Assembly: GCF_018374135.1 (NCBI RefSeq)
Contig: NZ_JAHAFS010000014.1
Location: 1-64,000 of the forward strand
Direction: 5' to 3'
DNA: 64,000 bases
Source: Campylobacter gracilis
GTDB lineage: Bacteria > Campylobacterota > Campylobacteria > Campylobacterales > Campylobacteraceae
Below the pieces are notes generated by a model. The model had not been told where the DNA came from and searched no databases. It saw only the letters and a program-made list of their open reading frames with translations. Positions 1 through 7,778 of this stretch are shown here, piece by piece. Position numbers and translations under genes: made by a program. Position 1 is the first letter of the stretch. Each line of letters opens with the position of its first letter.

Positions 1-295
1 CCGCCTTGATATCCGCAATTTCAAATTTAGGCTCGCTATTTTGCACTAAATTTACGGAATTTTGTGCCGCGCCGCATCTTGCCGCATCCGTAGAATTTTG
101 CCCTGCACCGGGCTCGCTTTTTAAATTTTGCTCACCGCCCGAACTGCGCGGCGCATTACAAGCTTCGATTGCTCGCGCGAGTTTCTCAAAAATTTCAGCA
201 AACTCGCTCGCCCTACCGTAAGCGGTCGTGAGCCTGCTCCACGGCACGTCCTGCGCTTTTAAATTTGCGATATATTTCAAATTTTGCTCATTCAT
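1..295 (-). CDS. Unknown protein, N-terminal part (runs off the left edge)
   Basis: The reading frame is open from an ATG at 295 to the window edge, about 98 codons, with a good ribosome site (AAGGAGCG) directly upstream. The first 45 or so residues look like an ordinary folded protein (motif QDVPWSRLTTAYGRA). From about residue 48 the protein turns into a low-complexity Ser/Gly/Asn/Ala stretch encoded by AAATTT-containing DNA, the same kind of insert seen in several enzymes further along. I do not recognise the family. The short plus-strand frame opposite it shows no independent coding signal. Confidence 0.7.
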   Translation of the reverse strand, partial: MNEQNLKYIANLKAQDVPWSRLTTAYGRASEFAEIFEKLARAIEACNAPRSSGGEQNLKSEPGAGQNSTDAARCGAAQNSVNLVQNSEPKFEIADIKA

Positions 296-411
296 CCGCG
301 CTCCTTGCGAATATTTTTAAATTTAAGCTTTGTGAGCCGTTAAAATTTGCGCTCTCGGTTCAAATTTAGCCTCTTTCGCACGCAAATTTAAACCGAGCCC
401 AGGCGCAAATT

Positions 412-768
412 CTACCTCGTAAGCTCCCTGCTATGCTCGATTAGATCCTCTATCTGCTCGCGCGGCACCGCATCAAGGCAGACGCTGATCCAGTGCTTTT
501 TATTCATATGATAGGCTGCAAAAATTCCTTTTTCGTCACGCAAAATTGCCGCCAAATCGGGCGAAACTTTTAAATTTATCACGTCGCTTGAGCCAGGAAG
601 TGCGCGACCGAGCTTTTCGTTTGCAAGCCCGCGCATCAAAAGCGCAAACCACTTGCGCTTCCCTCCTGCGTGACGAAAAACCGCAAAATTCGGATATTCA
701 TCCCACAGATACTCGCCATCCGCGCCGTAGCGCTGCTTCATTAGTTTTAGGACGCTGCTGAAGTTCAT
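412..768 (-). CDS. MmcQ/YjbR family protein
   Basis: This is a 118-residue protein of the MmcQ/YjbR family (CyaY-like fold, often annotated DNA-binding; function not established). Family hallmarks are visible: N-terminal RYGADGEYLWDEYPNFAVFRH, then KRKWFALLM, a central VINLKVSP and the C-terminal MNKKHWISVCLD. I chose the ATG at 768 rather than the in-frame start 48 bases upstream because it has an AAGGAG site and begins two bases after the rarA stop; the longer start would overlap rarA. It is probably co-transcribed with rarA. Confidence 0.85.
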   Translation of the reverse strand: MNFSSVLKLMKQRYGADGEYLWDEYPNFAVFRHAGGKRKWFALLMRGLANEKLGRALPGSSDVINLKVSPDLAAILRDEKGIFAAYHMNKKHWISVCLDAVPREQIEDLIEHSRELTR

Positions 769-770
769 TC

Positions 771-1967
771 TCACTCCTTGATATCGATCTTTTCTTTGCG
801 CAATCGCGCCAACCACTCATCCAGCGTCTTTTCAAAACCGATCCCTTTACTTTCGTAAAATTTCGCCGCCTCGCTCATATAGGCCTGCTCGACCCAGCCG
901 CCGAAGTCGTGCGGGTATTTGTAGTCTACGATCTGCTTGTCCGAGTTGATGAGATAGCGCGGCGTAAGTAGCGGTGCAGCGGAGCGGACGAACTTCAAAG
1001 CGGCGTTGATGCCCAAATACGCGGCGTTTGATTTGGGGCTGTGCGCCAGATAGATCGCGCATTGCCCCAAGATAATGCGAGCCTCGGGGTAGCCGATCTT
1101 GCTGACGGCAGTTAGCGTGCTGGCGGCGATATTTAGGGCGTTTGGATTGGCGTTGCCGATATCCTCGCTAGCTAGGATCACCATCCTGCGCGCGATAAAA
1201 TCCGCGCTCTCGCCCGCATCTATCAGCCTCGCGACGTAATACAGCGCGGCGTCGGCGTCGCTGCCGCGCAGGCTTTTGATCATCGCGCTAGCAAGCTCAT
1301 AATGCAGATCGTCGCTGCTAACGCCCGCAGCGACGGCATTTGCGCGCAGCGTGCGAAGTGTATCCAGCGTAATGGCGCTGTCTGCTAAAAGCGCAAATTC
1401 CAGCAAATTTAACATACTCCTCGCATCGCCGCTACTAGAGTTTAGCAGGTATTTTCGCGCCTCCTCGTCCATCTCAAAGCCGATCTCGCCCTGCACCCGC
1501 GACAAAAGCGCCTCCAAATCCTCGTAGCTAAGCGGTTCGAACTCAAAGATCATCGAGCGTGAGCGGATGCCGCTGCTTAGCACAAACTGCGGATTTTCCG
1601 TCGTCGCGCCGATGATGATCGCGGCGTAGTTCTCCATCGGGATGAGCAGCACCTCCTGCTGCGTCTTGCTGAGGCGGTGGATCTCGTCGATGAAAATGAG
1701 CGGCTTGATGAGCGAGCCGGCGTGCGAGGATAGAATTTTGCGGATATCTTCGACCTTCAGGCTCGTGGCGTCAAGCTCGTAAAAATCGTAATTCAGCTCG
1801 CTTGCGATCACGCGCGCCATCGTCGTTTTACCGCTGCCTGCGGCGCCGAAAAATATGCTGTGCGGAATGCTGCCTGCGGCGACGAATTTTTTAAAAACCG
1901 CTACGATCTTGCCCTGCCCCACGATTTGATCAAGGCTTTTGGGGCGAAATTTCAAGCTCAAACTCAT
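771..1967 (-). CDS. rarA: Replication-associated recombination protein A (RarA/MgsA), AAA+ ATPase
   Basis: RarA is a clamp-loader-like AAA+ ATPase that acts at stalled replication forks. Visible here are Walker A GAAGSGKT at residues 41-48, Walker B LIFIDEIHR at about 90-98, sensor 1 GATTENPQF and an SGDARSMLNLLE sensor 2 region. The C-terminal half carries the MgsA tetramerisation region (ASEDIGNANPNALNIA, then a K/R-rich tail). The length of 398 residues is typical. The gene is followed two bases later by the MmcQ/YjbR gene. The start at 1967 gives the expected N-terminus (SLKFRPKSLDQIVGQ). Confidence 0.95.
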   Translation of the reverse strand: MSLSLKFRPKSLDQIVGQGKIVAVFKKFVAAGSIPHSIFFGAAGSGKTTMARVIASELNYDFYELDATSLKVEDIRKILSSHAGSLIKPLIFIDEIHRLSKTQQEVLLIPMENYAAIIIGATTENPQFVLSSGIRSRSMIFEFEPLSYEDLEALLSRVQGEIGFEMDEEARKYLLNSSSGDARSMLNLLEFALLADSAITLDTLRTLRANAVAAGVSSDDLHYELASAMIKSLRGSDADAALYYVARLIDAGESADFIARRMVILASEDIGNANPNALNIAASTLTAVSKIGYPEARIILGQCAIYLAHSPKSNAAYLGINAALKFVRSAAPLLTPRYLINSDKQIVDYKYPHDFGGWVEQAYMSEAAKFYESKGIGFEKTLDEWLARLRKEKIDIKE

Positions 1968-2662
1968 TTTACACCCTTAAAAATTTTGCCCCGATGATAG
2001 CGTTTTTATGATTAAATTTTGAAATTCGGCTAAATTTAAAGAGCGGTCTGGGTTTTACATACGGCGAGGGTTTGAAATTTATACACGGTGAGAGCTTGAA
2101 ATTTGCGGCGCGCAGCAGACTTGAAAATTTTAGACAGGATTTTAAAATTTTATGCCGCGCGCGAGCTGGCGATATAAAATTTTGCGGCGAAAACAGATCG
2201 CGCAGATTTGGCGGGCCTAGCGGTTTTAAAATTTAATGCCCGCATTGCGTGGTCGCGCCGTCATACATAGCGCGCCCGCAATCAGCTAGGCGCGTAAGAT
2301 GAAATTTTAAAATTTAGCCCTATTTTGGGGCTAAATTTTATCTCGCGGCAGGCGACGAGCCGCCAAATTAGCAAATCAATAAACACAAAATCAGCAAAGC
2401 TAAAAATCGTCTCGCTCTCATAAAATCATCGCACGACCATCGCGACTATCGCCTCGCTCGCGCAGAAACGTATTAATCTCGCGCCTACGTAACGCAAAAA
2501 TGTAAAATATAGTCGCGCAATCGTCGCAATAATCCGCACGATCGCGCAAAACTCATCGCGCCAATTCCGGCGCCAGCGTAAATTTAATCTCGCGAAGCTG
2601 CGCGCCCGCGTAAAATGCGTAAAAATTACCGCGCTAACGCCGCACCCACGCAAAACCGCCGC
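1968..2662. other. Gene-poor stretch of 695 bp
   Basis: No supported gene. The left part is a mosaic of GC-rich snippets separated by AAATTT and AAAATTTTAAAATTT words. It contains a perfect inverted repeat at 2308-2340. The right part (2420-2650) is rich in CGC/ATCGC words. A 75-codon minus-strand frame there has no ribosome site and an Arg/Ile/Ala composition typical of noise. Confidence 0.6.
2308..2340. repeat. Perfect 13-bp inverted repeat with 7-nt loop
   Basis: The arms TAAAATTTAGCCC (2308-2320) and GGGCTAAATTTTA (2328-2340) are exact reverse complements around the loop TATTTTG. It lies about 320 bases beyond the cysK stop. A similar hairpin overlaps the proS stop. A transcription terminator is possible, but there is no clear T-run on the cysK side. 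Confidence 0.6.
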
Positions 2663-3577
2663 CTATTTAAAAAGCTCAGTAGAAAGATACCTCTCGCCGG
2701 TATCGCAGAGGATCGTAACGATCACTTTTCCCTTGTTCTCGGGCTTGGCGGCGATCTGCGCGGCTGCGTAAACGTTCGCGCCGCTTGAGATGCCCACGAG
2801 CAAGCCCTCTTTTTGTGCCAGCTGTCTAGCTGCCGCAAACGCATCGTCGTTCTCAACGCTCAAAAAGCCGTCGATGACGCTTCTATCAAGATTATCAGGG
2901 ATAAAATTTGCGCCGATGCCCTGAATTTTATGCCCACCCGCACTGCCGCACGTAAGAAGCGGCGAGCTAGCAGGCTCCACGCCGTAGGCTTTGAGGTTTG
3001 GATTTTTAGATTTTAAAAATTTCGCCGTGCCGCTGAGCGTGCCGCCGGTGCCAAATCCCGCGACTAAAATATCTACCTTGCCGCCGCTTTGTTCCCAAAT
3101 CTCAGGTCCAGTGCTTTGAAAATGCGCCTTTGGATTGCTTGGGTTATCAAACTGGCTCGGAATGAAGCTATTTGGAGTGCTCGCAGCCAGCTCATTTGCC
3201 CTATCTACCGCGCCTTTCATTCCGAATTTCGGATCGGTCAGCTCGATTTTAGCGCCGAATGCGGCGATGAGCTTTTGGCGCTCGATACTCATCGAGCTTG
3301 GCATCGTTAGAATGAGCTTCATACAGAGCTTTGCTGCAATCATCGCAAGCCCCACACCCGTGTTTCCGCTGGTAGGCTCTATCAAAACGCTATTTTTATC
3401 GATTTTGCCTGAGCTTAGCGCGTCTTTTACGATCTGCCATGCGATGCGATCCTTGACCGAGTGGCTTGGGTTTAAAAATTCCGCCTTGGCTAGAATGAGG
3501 GCATTTTTGCCAAACGTATTGATTCTGACTAACGGAGTATTGCCGATGAGCTCCGTAACATCGTTTGCTATTTTCAT
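2663..3577 (-). CDS. cysK: Cysteine synthase (O-acetylserine sulfhydrylase)
   Basis: This PLP enzyme joins sulfide to O-acetylserine to make cysteine in the cytoplasm. The PLP lysine is in NPSHSVKDR (K42). The substrate loop PTSGNTG lies at about 68-74, the phosphate-binding GFGTGGT near residue 175, and a C-terminal VGISSGAN motif is present. The length of 304 residues matches the CysK/CysM family. It is the last gene of metY-rrf2-cysK, nine bases after the regulator, so cysteine and homocysteine synthesis are transcribed together. I call it CysK rather than CysM from overall similarity. Confidence 0.93.
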   Translation of the reverse strand: MKIANDVTELIGNTPLVRINTFGKNALILAKAEFLNPSHSVKDRIAWQIVKDALSSGKIDKNSVLIEPTSGNTGVGLAMIAAKLCMKLILTMPSSMSIERQKLIAAFGAKIELTDPKFGMKGAVDRANELAASTPNSFIPSQFDNPSNPKAHFQSTGPEIWEQSGGKVDILVAGFGTGGTLSGTAKFLKSKNPNLKAYGVEPASSPLLTCGSAGGHKIQGIGANFIPDNLDRSVIDGFLSVENDDAFAAARQLAQKEGLLVGISSGANVYAAAQIAAKPENKGKVIVTILCDTGERYLSTELFK

Positions 3578-3586
3578 GTTTTTCCT

Positions 3587-4000
3587 TTAAATGCTGAAAT
3601 TTAAATACTGGACGCTTCGCGCCATCATCTCCTCGTAGCTGCTTAGAGGCTCGTTAAATATCTCTGCCAGCTTGACGTCAAATTTTTCAAAAAACGCCCG
3701 CAGTCCAGGATCACTCATCTGAATGCTAGTCATCCGCAGATCCTTTTCAAGCGCGGTAAAAATTTCACCGAAAGAAATCTCGCTAGCATCTCTGGCTAGG
3801 TGATAACCGCCGTTTTTACCTTTGATGCTACACACTAGCTTTTCGTTTCTAAGGGTATTTAGAATTTGCTCCAAATAATTCTTAGAAACTCCCGTACGCT
3901 CGGCGATCTCTTTTATACTTATTGGCGCTACTTCGCTAGCTTTGGCGATCTGCAAAATCGCAGCCAGCCCATAAACGCCCTTTGTGCTTAAAAGTGCCAT
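3587..4000 (-). CDS. Rrf2-family transcriptional regulator (CymR-like)
   Basis: A 137-residue winged-helix regulator of the Rrf2 family. The recognition region reads IKEIAERTGVSKNYLEQIL, followed by the wing KGKNGGYHLAR. It lacks the three-cysteine cluster that binds [2Fe-2S] in IscR; the only cysteine is C57. It therefore resembles CymR-type sulfur regulators, which act without a cluster. Its ATG shares one base with the metY stop, and cysK follows, so it probably controls this sulfur operon. That role is inferred from position. Confidence 0.88.
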   Translation of the reverse strand: MALLSTKGVYGLAAILQIAKASEVAPISIKEIAERTGVSKNYLEQILNTLRNEKLVCSIKGKNGGYHLARDASEISFGEIFTALEKDLRMTSIQMSDPGLRAFFEKFDVKLAEIFNEPLSSYEEMMARSVQYLNFSI

Positions 4001-5271
4001 TATTTCAGTGCCTCACTAAGATCGGAAATCAAATCATTCGCGTCCTCTATACCCACGCTTAGGCGAATTAAGCTCGCAGGCACGCCAGCGCGGTTTAGCT
4101 GCTCCTCATTTAGCTGCGAATGCGTCGTGCTCGCAGGATGAGTGATGATCGACTTCGTATCGCCGATATTTGCTACGACGGAGAAAATTTTAACCTTACT
4201 AACCGCCTTTAGCGCTGTTTCTTCGCTATCTACGATGAAACTCATCAAACTGCTTGCATAGCCGTTTTTAAATTTCGCTTTGATCGCGGCATTAAACGGC
4301 GAGCTTGCAAGCCCCGGATAATTGACCTGCTTTACCTTCGGATGATTTTGTAAAAATTCTGCTATCTTTAGCGCGTTTTGCGAGTGTTTTTGCATACGAA
4401 GCGGCAGTGTTTCAAGCCCCTGAATGAGCTGAAACGCGTTAAACGGCGATAGCGTCGCGCCGATGTCGCGAAGCAGGGACAAACGAATCCTAAGCGTGTA
4501 AATGTCGAAATTATCTACTAAATCTGCATAAACTAAGCCGTGATAGCTCTCATCAGGCTCGTTGAAATGTGCGTAACGCGGATTGCCTTTGAGCTTGGAA
4601 TTTAATCCCTTGCCCGAAACGATCGCGCCTGCGATGCTAAGCCCCTGCCCGCTTATATATTTGCTAGCGCTGTGGATTACGACATCGGCGCCGTCATCAA
4701 GCGGATTGTAAAGCGCAGGGCTTGGGATCGTGTTATCCGCAATCGTTACTACGCCGTGCTTATTTGCGATTGTAGCGATTTTAGCGGTATTTGCAACCGA
4801 AATTTGAGGATTTGAAAGCGTCTCAAAAAAGATCGCTCTAGTCTTATCGTCGATTAAACCATCCAAATTATCCGCAGTTTCGGAATCAAAAACCCTAGCC
4901 TCGATGCCGAAACGCTTGATCGTGTGCGCCAAAAGCGTAGTTGCTCCGCCATAAATTTTCTCGGCGATGATAATATTTTCGCCCGCTGCGGCTAAATTTG
5001 CTACCGCAAAAAATATTGCTGCCTGCCCGCTAGAGACCGCGATGGCGGCTTTGCCGTTTTCCAGCGCCGCAAGTCGCGCCTCAAAAACATCAGTAGTAGG
5101 ATTTGTCAAACGCCCATAAATCGGCCCTAAATCACGCAGCGCGAAGCGATCGGCGGCCTTTTTGCTAGAACCGAAGTTAAACGCGGTGCTTTGATAAATG
5201 GGAACTGCCATCGTGCCGTAGCCGGCGACGGAGTCGTAACCAAAATGAGTTGCAAGGGTTTCTTTTTGCAT
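4000..5271 (-). CDS. metY: O-acetylhomoserine sulfhydrylase (MetY-type)
   Basis: This is a PLP-dependent gamma-family enzyme of Cys/Met metabolism; it converts O-acetylhomoserine and sulfide to homocysteine. At 423 residues it has the MetY length, longer than MetB/MetC. The PLP lysine lies in IHSASKYISGQG (K204). Other family signatures are YGRLTNPT, SSGQAAI and the C-terminal ITHPASTTHSQL and RLSVGIED. It is the first gene of the operon with the Rrf2 regulator and cysK, behind the promoter at 5299-5327. Exact acyl specificity (acetyl versus succinyl) cannot be read from sequence alone. Confidence 0.92.
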   Translation of the reverse strand: MQKETLATHFGYDSVAGYGTMAVPIYQSTAFNFGSSKKAADRFALRDLGPIYGRLTNPTTDVFEARLAALENGKAAIAVSSGQAAIFFAVANLAAAGENIIIAEKIYGGATTLLAHTIKRFGIEARVFDSETADNLDGLIDDKTRAIFFETLSNPQISVANTAKIATIANKHGVVTIADNTIPSPALYNPLDDGADVVIHSASKYISGQGLSIAGAIVSGKGLNSKLKGNPRYAHFNEPDESYHGLVYADLVDNFDIYTLRIRLSLLRDIGATLSPFNAFQLIQGLETLPLRMQKHSQNALKIAEFLQNHPKVKQVNYPGLASSPFNAAIKAKFKNGYASSLMSFIVDSEETALKAVSKVKIFSVVANIGDTKSIITHPASTTHSQLNEEQLNRAGVPASLIRLSVGIEDANDLISDLSEALK

Positions 5272-5298
5272 TTTTGTCCTTTGTAAAAAATTTGACGA

Positions 5299-5327
5299 AT
5301 AATAGCTAAATTTTAAAATAAAGTCAA
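5299..5327 (-). promoter_or_regulatory. Sigma70-type promoter of metY-rrf2-cysK
   Basis: On the minus strand TTGACT (5322-5327) is followed by exactly 17 bases and TATTAT (5299-5304). This is 28 bases before the metY ATG. It matches both consensus boxes well, which is unusual in Campylobacter where the -35 box is normally weak. Any Rrf2 operator would be expected to overlap it. Confidence 0.75.
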
Positions 5328-5433
5328 GTATTTTTATATGGTTTTAAAATGCCTATAATAACGGGATTTATAGAAAAAATATTATTAAAATATAGTTTTA
5401 CAATATGCGTAATTTTGCCAAAATTTCGAATTT

Positions 5434-5442
5434 TGCTATAAT
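5434..5442 (+). promoter_or_regulatory. Extended -10 element (TGC-TATAAT)
   Basis: A TGn extension precedes a perfect TATAAT, 24 bases before the ATG of the small gene at 5467. The region upstream is AT-rich with no clear -35, as is usual in Campylobacter. Confidence 0.65.
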
Positions 5443-5466
5443 GCGCGCTTTAATTAAGGAAAGATC

Positions 5467-5823
5467 ATGCAAATCAAAGAAAAAGATGAGCGCGTTAAAT
5501 ATATCCGCGCATTAGAACGCTTCGTAAAATCCGCCGTAGCACTGCTAAAGCGCGAGGATTTCGACGCAGAGCTTTTTGCGAAGCGAATAGCTAAAAACTA
5601 CGAAATTTTATCTAAAGCGGCCGCTGTAAATCTCGATAGCCCATACACCAAGGCGCTTGAGAGCTTTGCTAAAAACGTCCTTGATGCTAGCGAGGCAGGA
5701 CAGACCAGCCATGCCGCGTTTAGATCGGCGCTACAGCATGAAGCAAACGCCTTGCAAAAGCTCAAAAACAATAAAAGTTACAAAAAAGACAAGCACAAAA
5801 TCGATTTTTTAAAGGATTATTAG
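5467..5823 (+). CDS. Conserved small helical protein of unknown function
   Basis: A 118-residue, highly charged, probably all-helical cytoplasmic protein without signal peptide or membrane segment. The ribosome site AAGGAAAG lies just before the ATG. It is immediately followed by, and presumably co-transcribed with, the HAD phosphatase: its stop codon abuts the next ATG. I recall the same kind of pairing (small unknown plus HAD hydrolase) in C. jejuni, but cannot check it. No function is proposed. Confidence 0.8.
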   Translation: MQIKEKDERVKYIRALERFVKSAVALLKREDFDAELFAKRIAKNYEILSKAAAVNLDSPYTKALESFAKNVLDASEAGQTSHAAFRSALQHEANALQKLKNNKSYKKDKHKIDFLKDY

Positions 5824-6738
5824 ATGAAAACCGTGATTTTTGATATGGATGGCACGCTGCTTGACTCCTCGCGCGCGATCGAAATCAGCGTCAATAACAC
5901 TCGCCGCGAGCTCTACGGCCTAGCGCCACTGCAAAAGAATTTCATCGTTCACACCATCAACGATCCTAGCAAAAACGCATTTTTGGAATTTTACGGCAAA
6001 ACCGAAGCGAGCGCCGAAGAGCTTGTTTTTTTCGAGAAAGAATTCGTAAGCAATTACCGCGATTTTGCCGTGCTTTACGAGGGTATCGAAGATCTTTTGC
6101 ACTCGTGCAAAAAAGCAGGATTTTTCCTCGCAGTCGCCTCCAATGCGCCTTCCTATACCATAAGCGCGATCTTAGAAAAAACGGGCGTACGCAGGCTATT
6201 TGATCTGGTCGTAGGCGCGGACGAGCAGATGCCATCAAAGCCCAATCCTGCGATGCTGCTACACGTAATCTCGCGCTCACCGCACAAAAACGCGATTTTT
6301 TTGGGTGATAGCAAAAAAGATGAGCTAGCCGCGATCCGTGGCGCGGATTTTTTACAAAATTTAAAATTTCAAGGCGGCAATGACGATGAGAGCTTAAATG
6401 CCAGCCGTGACACTAGTAAAAAGAATTTCAGCGCTAGCAGTGGAAGCTTAAGCTCTTGCGGCAAAAATCTTAACGCGGATGAAAAATTCCGCTCTAACGA
6501 CTCGAACGCTGGCGAGGCGGCAACGCTAAGCTTTAAAGGCGCCAGAATTTCCGCAAAAGCAGAAGCGACGGAAAGCGCACAAACTGCGGCAGCGCGACAT
6601 TTTCAGGCAAACTTGGCAGATCTAAGAGGCGCAAAACTTGAGTATTTGCAGGTATGCTGGGGGTTTGGCGAGCCTAGCGAACTAAGTCGCAATGCCCTAA
6701 GCATCGCGCAAGCGCGCGAAATCATCGGCGGAATTTAA
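5824..6738 (+). CDS. HAD-superfamily hydrolase (phosphatase) with a low-complexity insert
   Basis: A soluble HAD phosphatase of the phosphoglycolate-phosphatase-like group. Motif I FDMDGTLLDS has D7 and D9, motif II is AVASNAPS, motif III has K139 in MPSKPNP, and motif IV FLGDSKKDE has D162 and D166. After motif IV the fold is interrupted by about 90 residues (roughly 179-270) of Ser/Asn/Ala/Lys-rich low-complexity sequence. The protein then resumes with LEYLQVCWGFGEP, the normal end of a HAD domain. Ordinary relatives are about 210-220 residues, this one 304. Substrate unknown. Confidence 0.88.
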   Translation: MKTVIFDMDGTLLDSSRAIEISVNNTRRELYGLAPLQKNFIVHTINDPSKNAFLEFYGKTEASAEELVFFEKEFVSNYRDFAVLYEGIEDLLHSCKKAGFFLAVASNAPSYTISAILEKTGVRRLFDLVVGADEQMPSKPNPAMLLHVISRSPHKNAIFLGDSKKDELAAIRGADFLQNLKFQGGNDDESLNASRDTSKKNFSASSGSLSSCGKNLNADEKFRSNDSNAGEAATLSFKGARISAKAEATESAQTAAARHFQANLADLRGAKLEYLQVCWGFGEPSELSRNALSIAQAREIIGGI

Positions 6739-7532
6739 AACAGCCTGGCTTTTTAGGCATAGCTAATTAAAAGCAGTATTGCAGCATGGCAAAATCACGC
6801 TTAACTCTTAAAACGGAGCAAATTCCATCCTTGCGCGCAACGCGAGCGAAATTAAAATTTAAAAATAATCCTTGCGCAGAAAATTCCGCCAGCACAAAAA
6901 CCGGGATTTCATCTGCGCGAGTGAAATTTAAAATTTTAAAAGTAGCTCTTGTGGTGCGCGATTTCAACTGCGTGAAAAATGAAAATCCTATTTGTAAAAG
7001 GTGGCGGAATTTTAAAATTTAAAGACGCCCTCTTGCGGGTTAATTAAAATTTACCTCAAAAATCAGGCTTAAAATTTAATGCCAAACGCGATTTTGGAAT
7101 TTTACTGCGTCCATGAAATTTCAAATCCTGCGCGAAATCCAAGAATTTTAGCGCTCAAACAAAGCGGAATTCTATCCACTCAAGCGAAATCTAAAATTTC
7201 ACTCGTGCCACGGAATTTTAAAATTTCCGCAAAAATCAAGCCGCTTATCTGTAAATTTAAAATTCCGCCTATCTACAAAGCTTCGCGTTTAATCCGCCAC
7301 GCGACCAAGATTAAATTTTTAAATTTCGCTCGCTCTACTTATCTCGCAAAAAAGTAAAATTTTAAAATTGCGAAATCTAAAGCCCAAAATCCCGCGCTTA
7401 AGCTTAAAATTTACCACACGCAAGTGCAAAATCTGCGTAATCGCTCCTGTTTAAAAGCACCGATAGTTTGCCGCGCCCTAACCTAAATTAAATTTTACAT
7501 TTGCTATAATCGCGAAATTTTAAGGAAGGTAA
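6739..7532. other. Gene-free 794-bp stretch built from AAATTT words
   Basis: No gene is supported on either strand. The DNA alternates short GC-containing snippets with AAATTTTAAAATTT, AAAATTTAAA and GGAATTTTAAAATTTCC words. The short open frames here (for example 6786-7022 and 7079-7357) translate mostly as Lys-Phe-Lys-Ile runs produced by these words and lack ribosome sites. The promoter of the next gene lies at its right end. Confidence 0.6.
7502..7510 (+). promoter_or_regulatory. Extended -10 element (TGC-TATAAT)
   Basis: TGC precedes a perfect TATAAT 22 bases before the ATG of the DUF2018 gene. It is the same arrangement as at 5434-5442. It probably drives the DUF2018-ispB-hemA-proS operon. 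Confidence 0.65.
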
Positions 7533-7778
7533 ATGGATATTTTTGAAGGCAGCCCAAGAGAGAAATTTTTTGAAATTTTATCCGCTGCAAGCCCTACTTT
7601 AGTGCAAAACGAAATCGAAGAAGCTCTAATCCGCCTAATCGCCTGTGAGCGGCTCTGCCAAACGCGCGGCATTAGCGAGCGCGAGATCAAAAGCTTCATC
7701 GCACAGCAAGATCTACAAGACGAGCTAAACGACAAATTTTTGCAAATGAGCGGAAATATCCTAAGCAACAACGAATAA
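7533..7778 (+). CDS. DUF2018 protein, HP0242-like
   Basis: An 81-residue helical protein. It matches the small Campylobacterota family typified by Helicobacter pylori HP0242, whose crystal structure is a knotted homodimer. The N-terminal FEGSPREKF and the C-terminal QMSGNILSNNE correspond to conserved family ends as I recall them. In Helicobacter the gene also sits beside the ispB-hemA-proS cluster, which supports the call. The biological role is unknown. Ribosome site AAGGAAGG; its TAA shares one base with the ispB ATG. Confidence 0.85.
   Translation: MDIFEGSPREKFFEILSAASPTLVQNEIEEALIRLIACERLCQTRGISEREIKSFIAQQDLQDELNDKFLQMSGNILSNNE

Noticed and set aside
6..221. 71-codon plus-strand frame at the left edge
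   Set aside because: It lies opposite the minus-strand gene at 1-295, which has a good start and ribosome site; the plus frame is its shadow.
2426..2653. 75-codon minus-strand frame before cysK
   Set aside because: No ribosome site; Arg/Ile/Ala composition follows from the CGC/ATC-rich DNA.
6786..7357. Two plus-strand frames of 78 and 92 codons
   Set aside because: Translations are Lys/Phe/Ile words generated by AAATTT repeats; no ribosome sites, no domain pattern.
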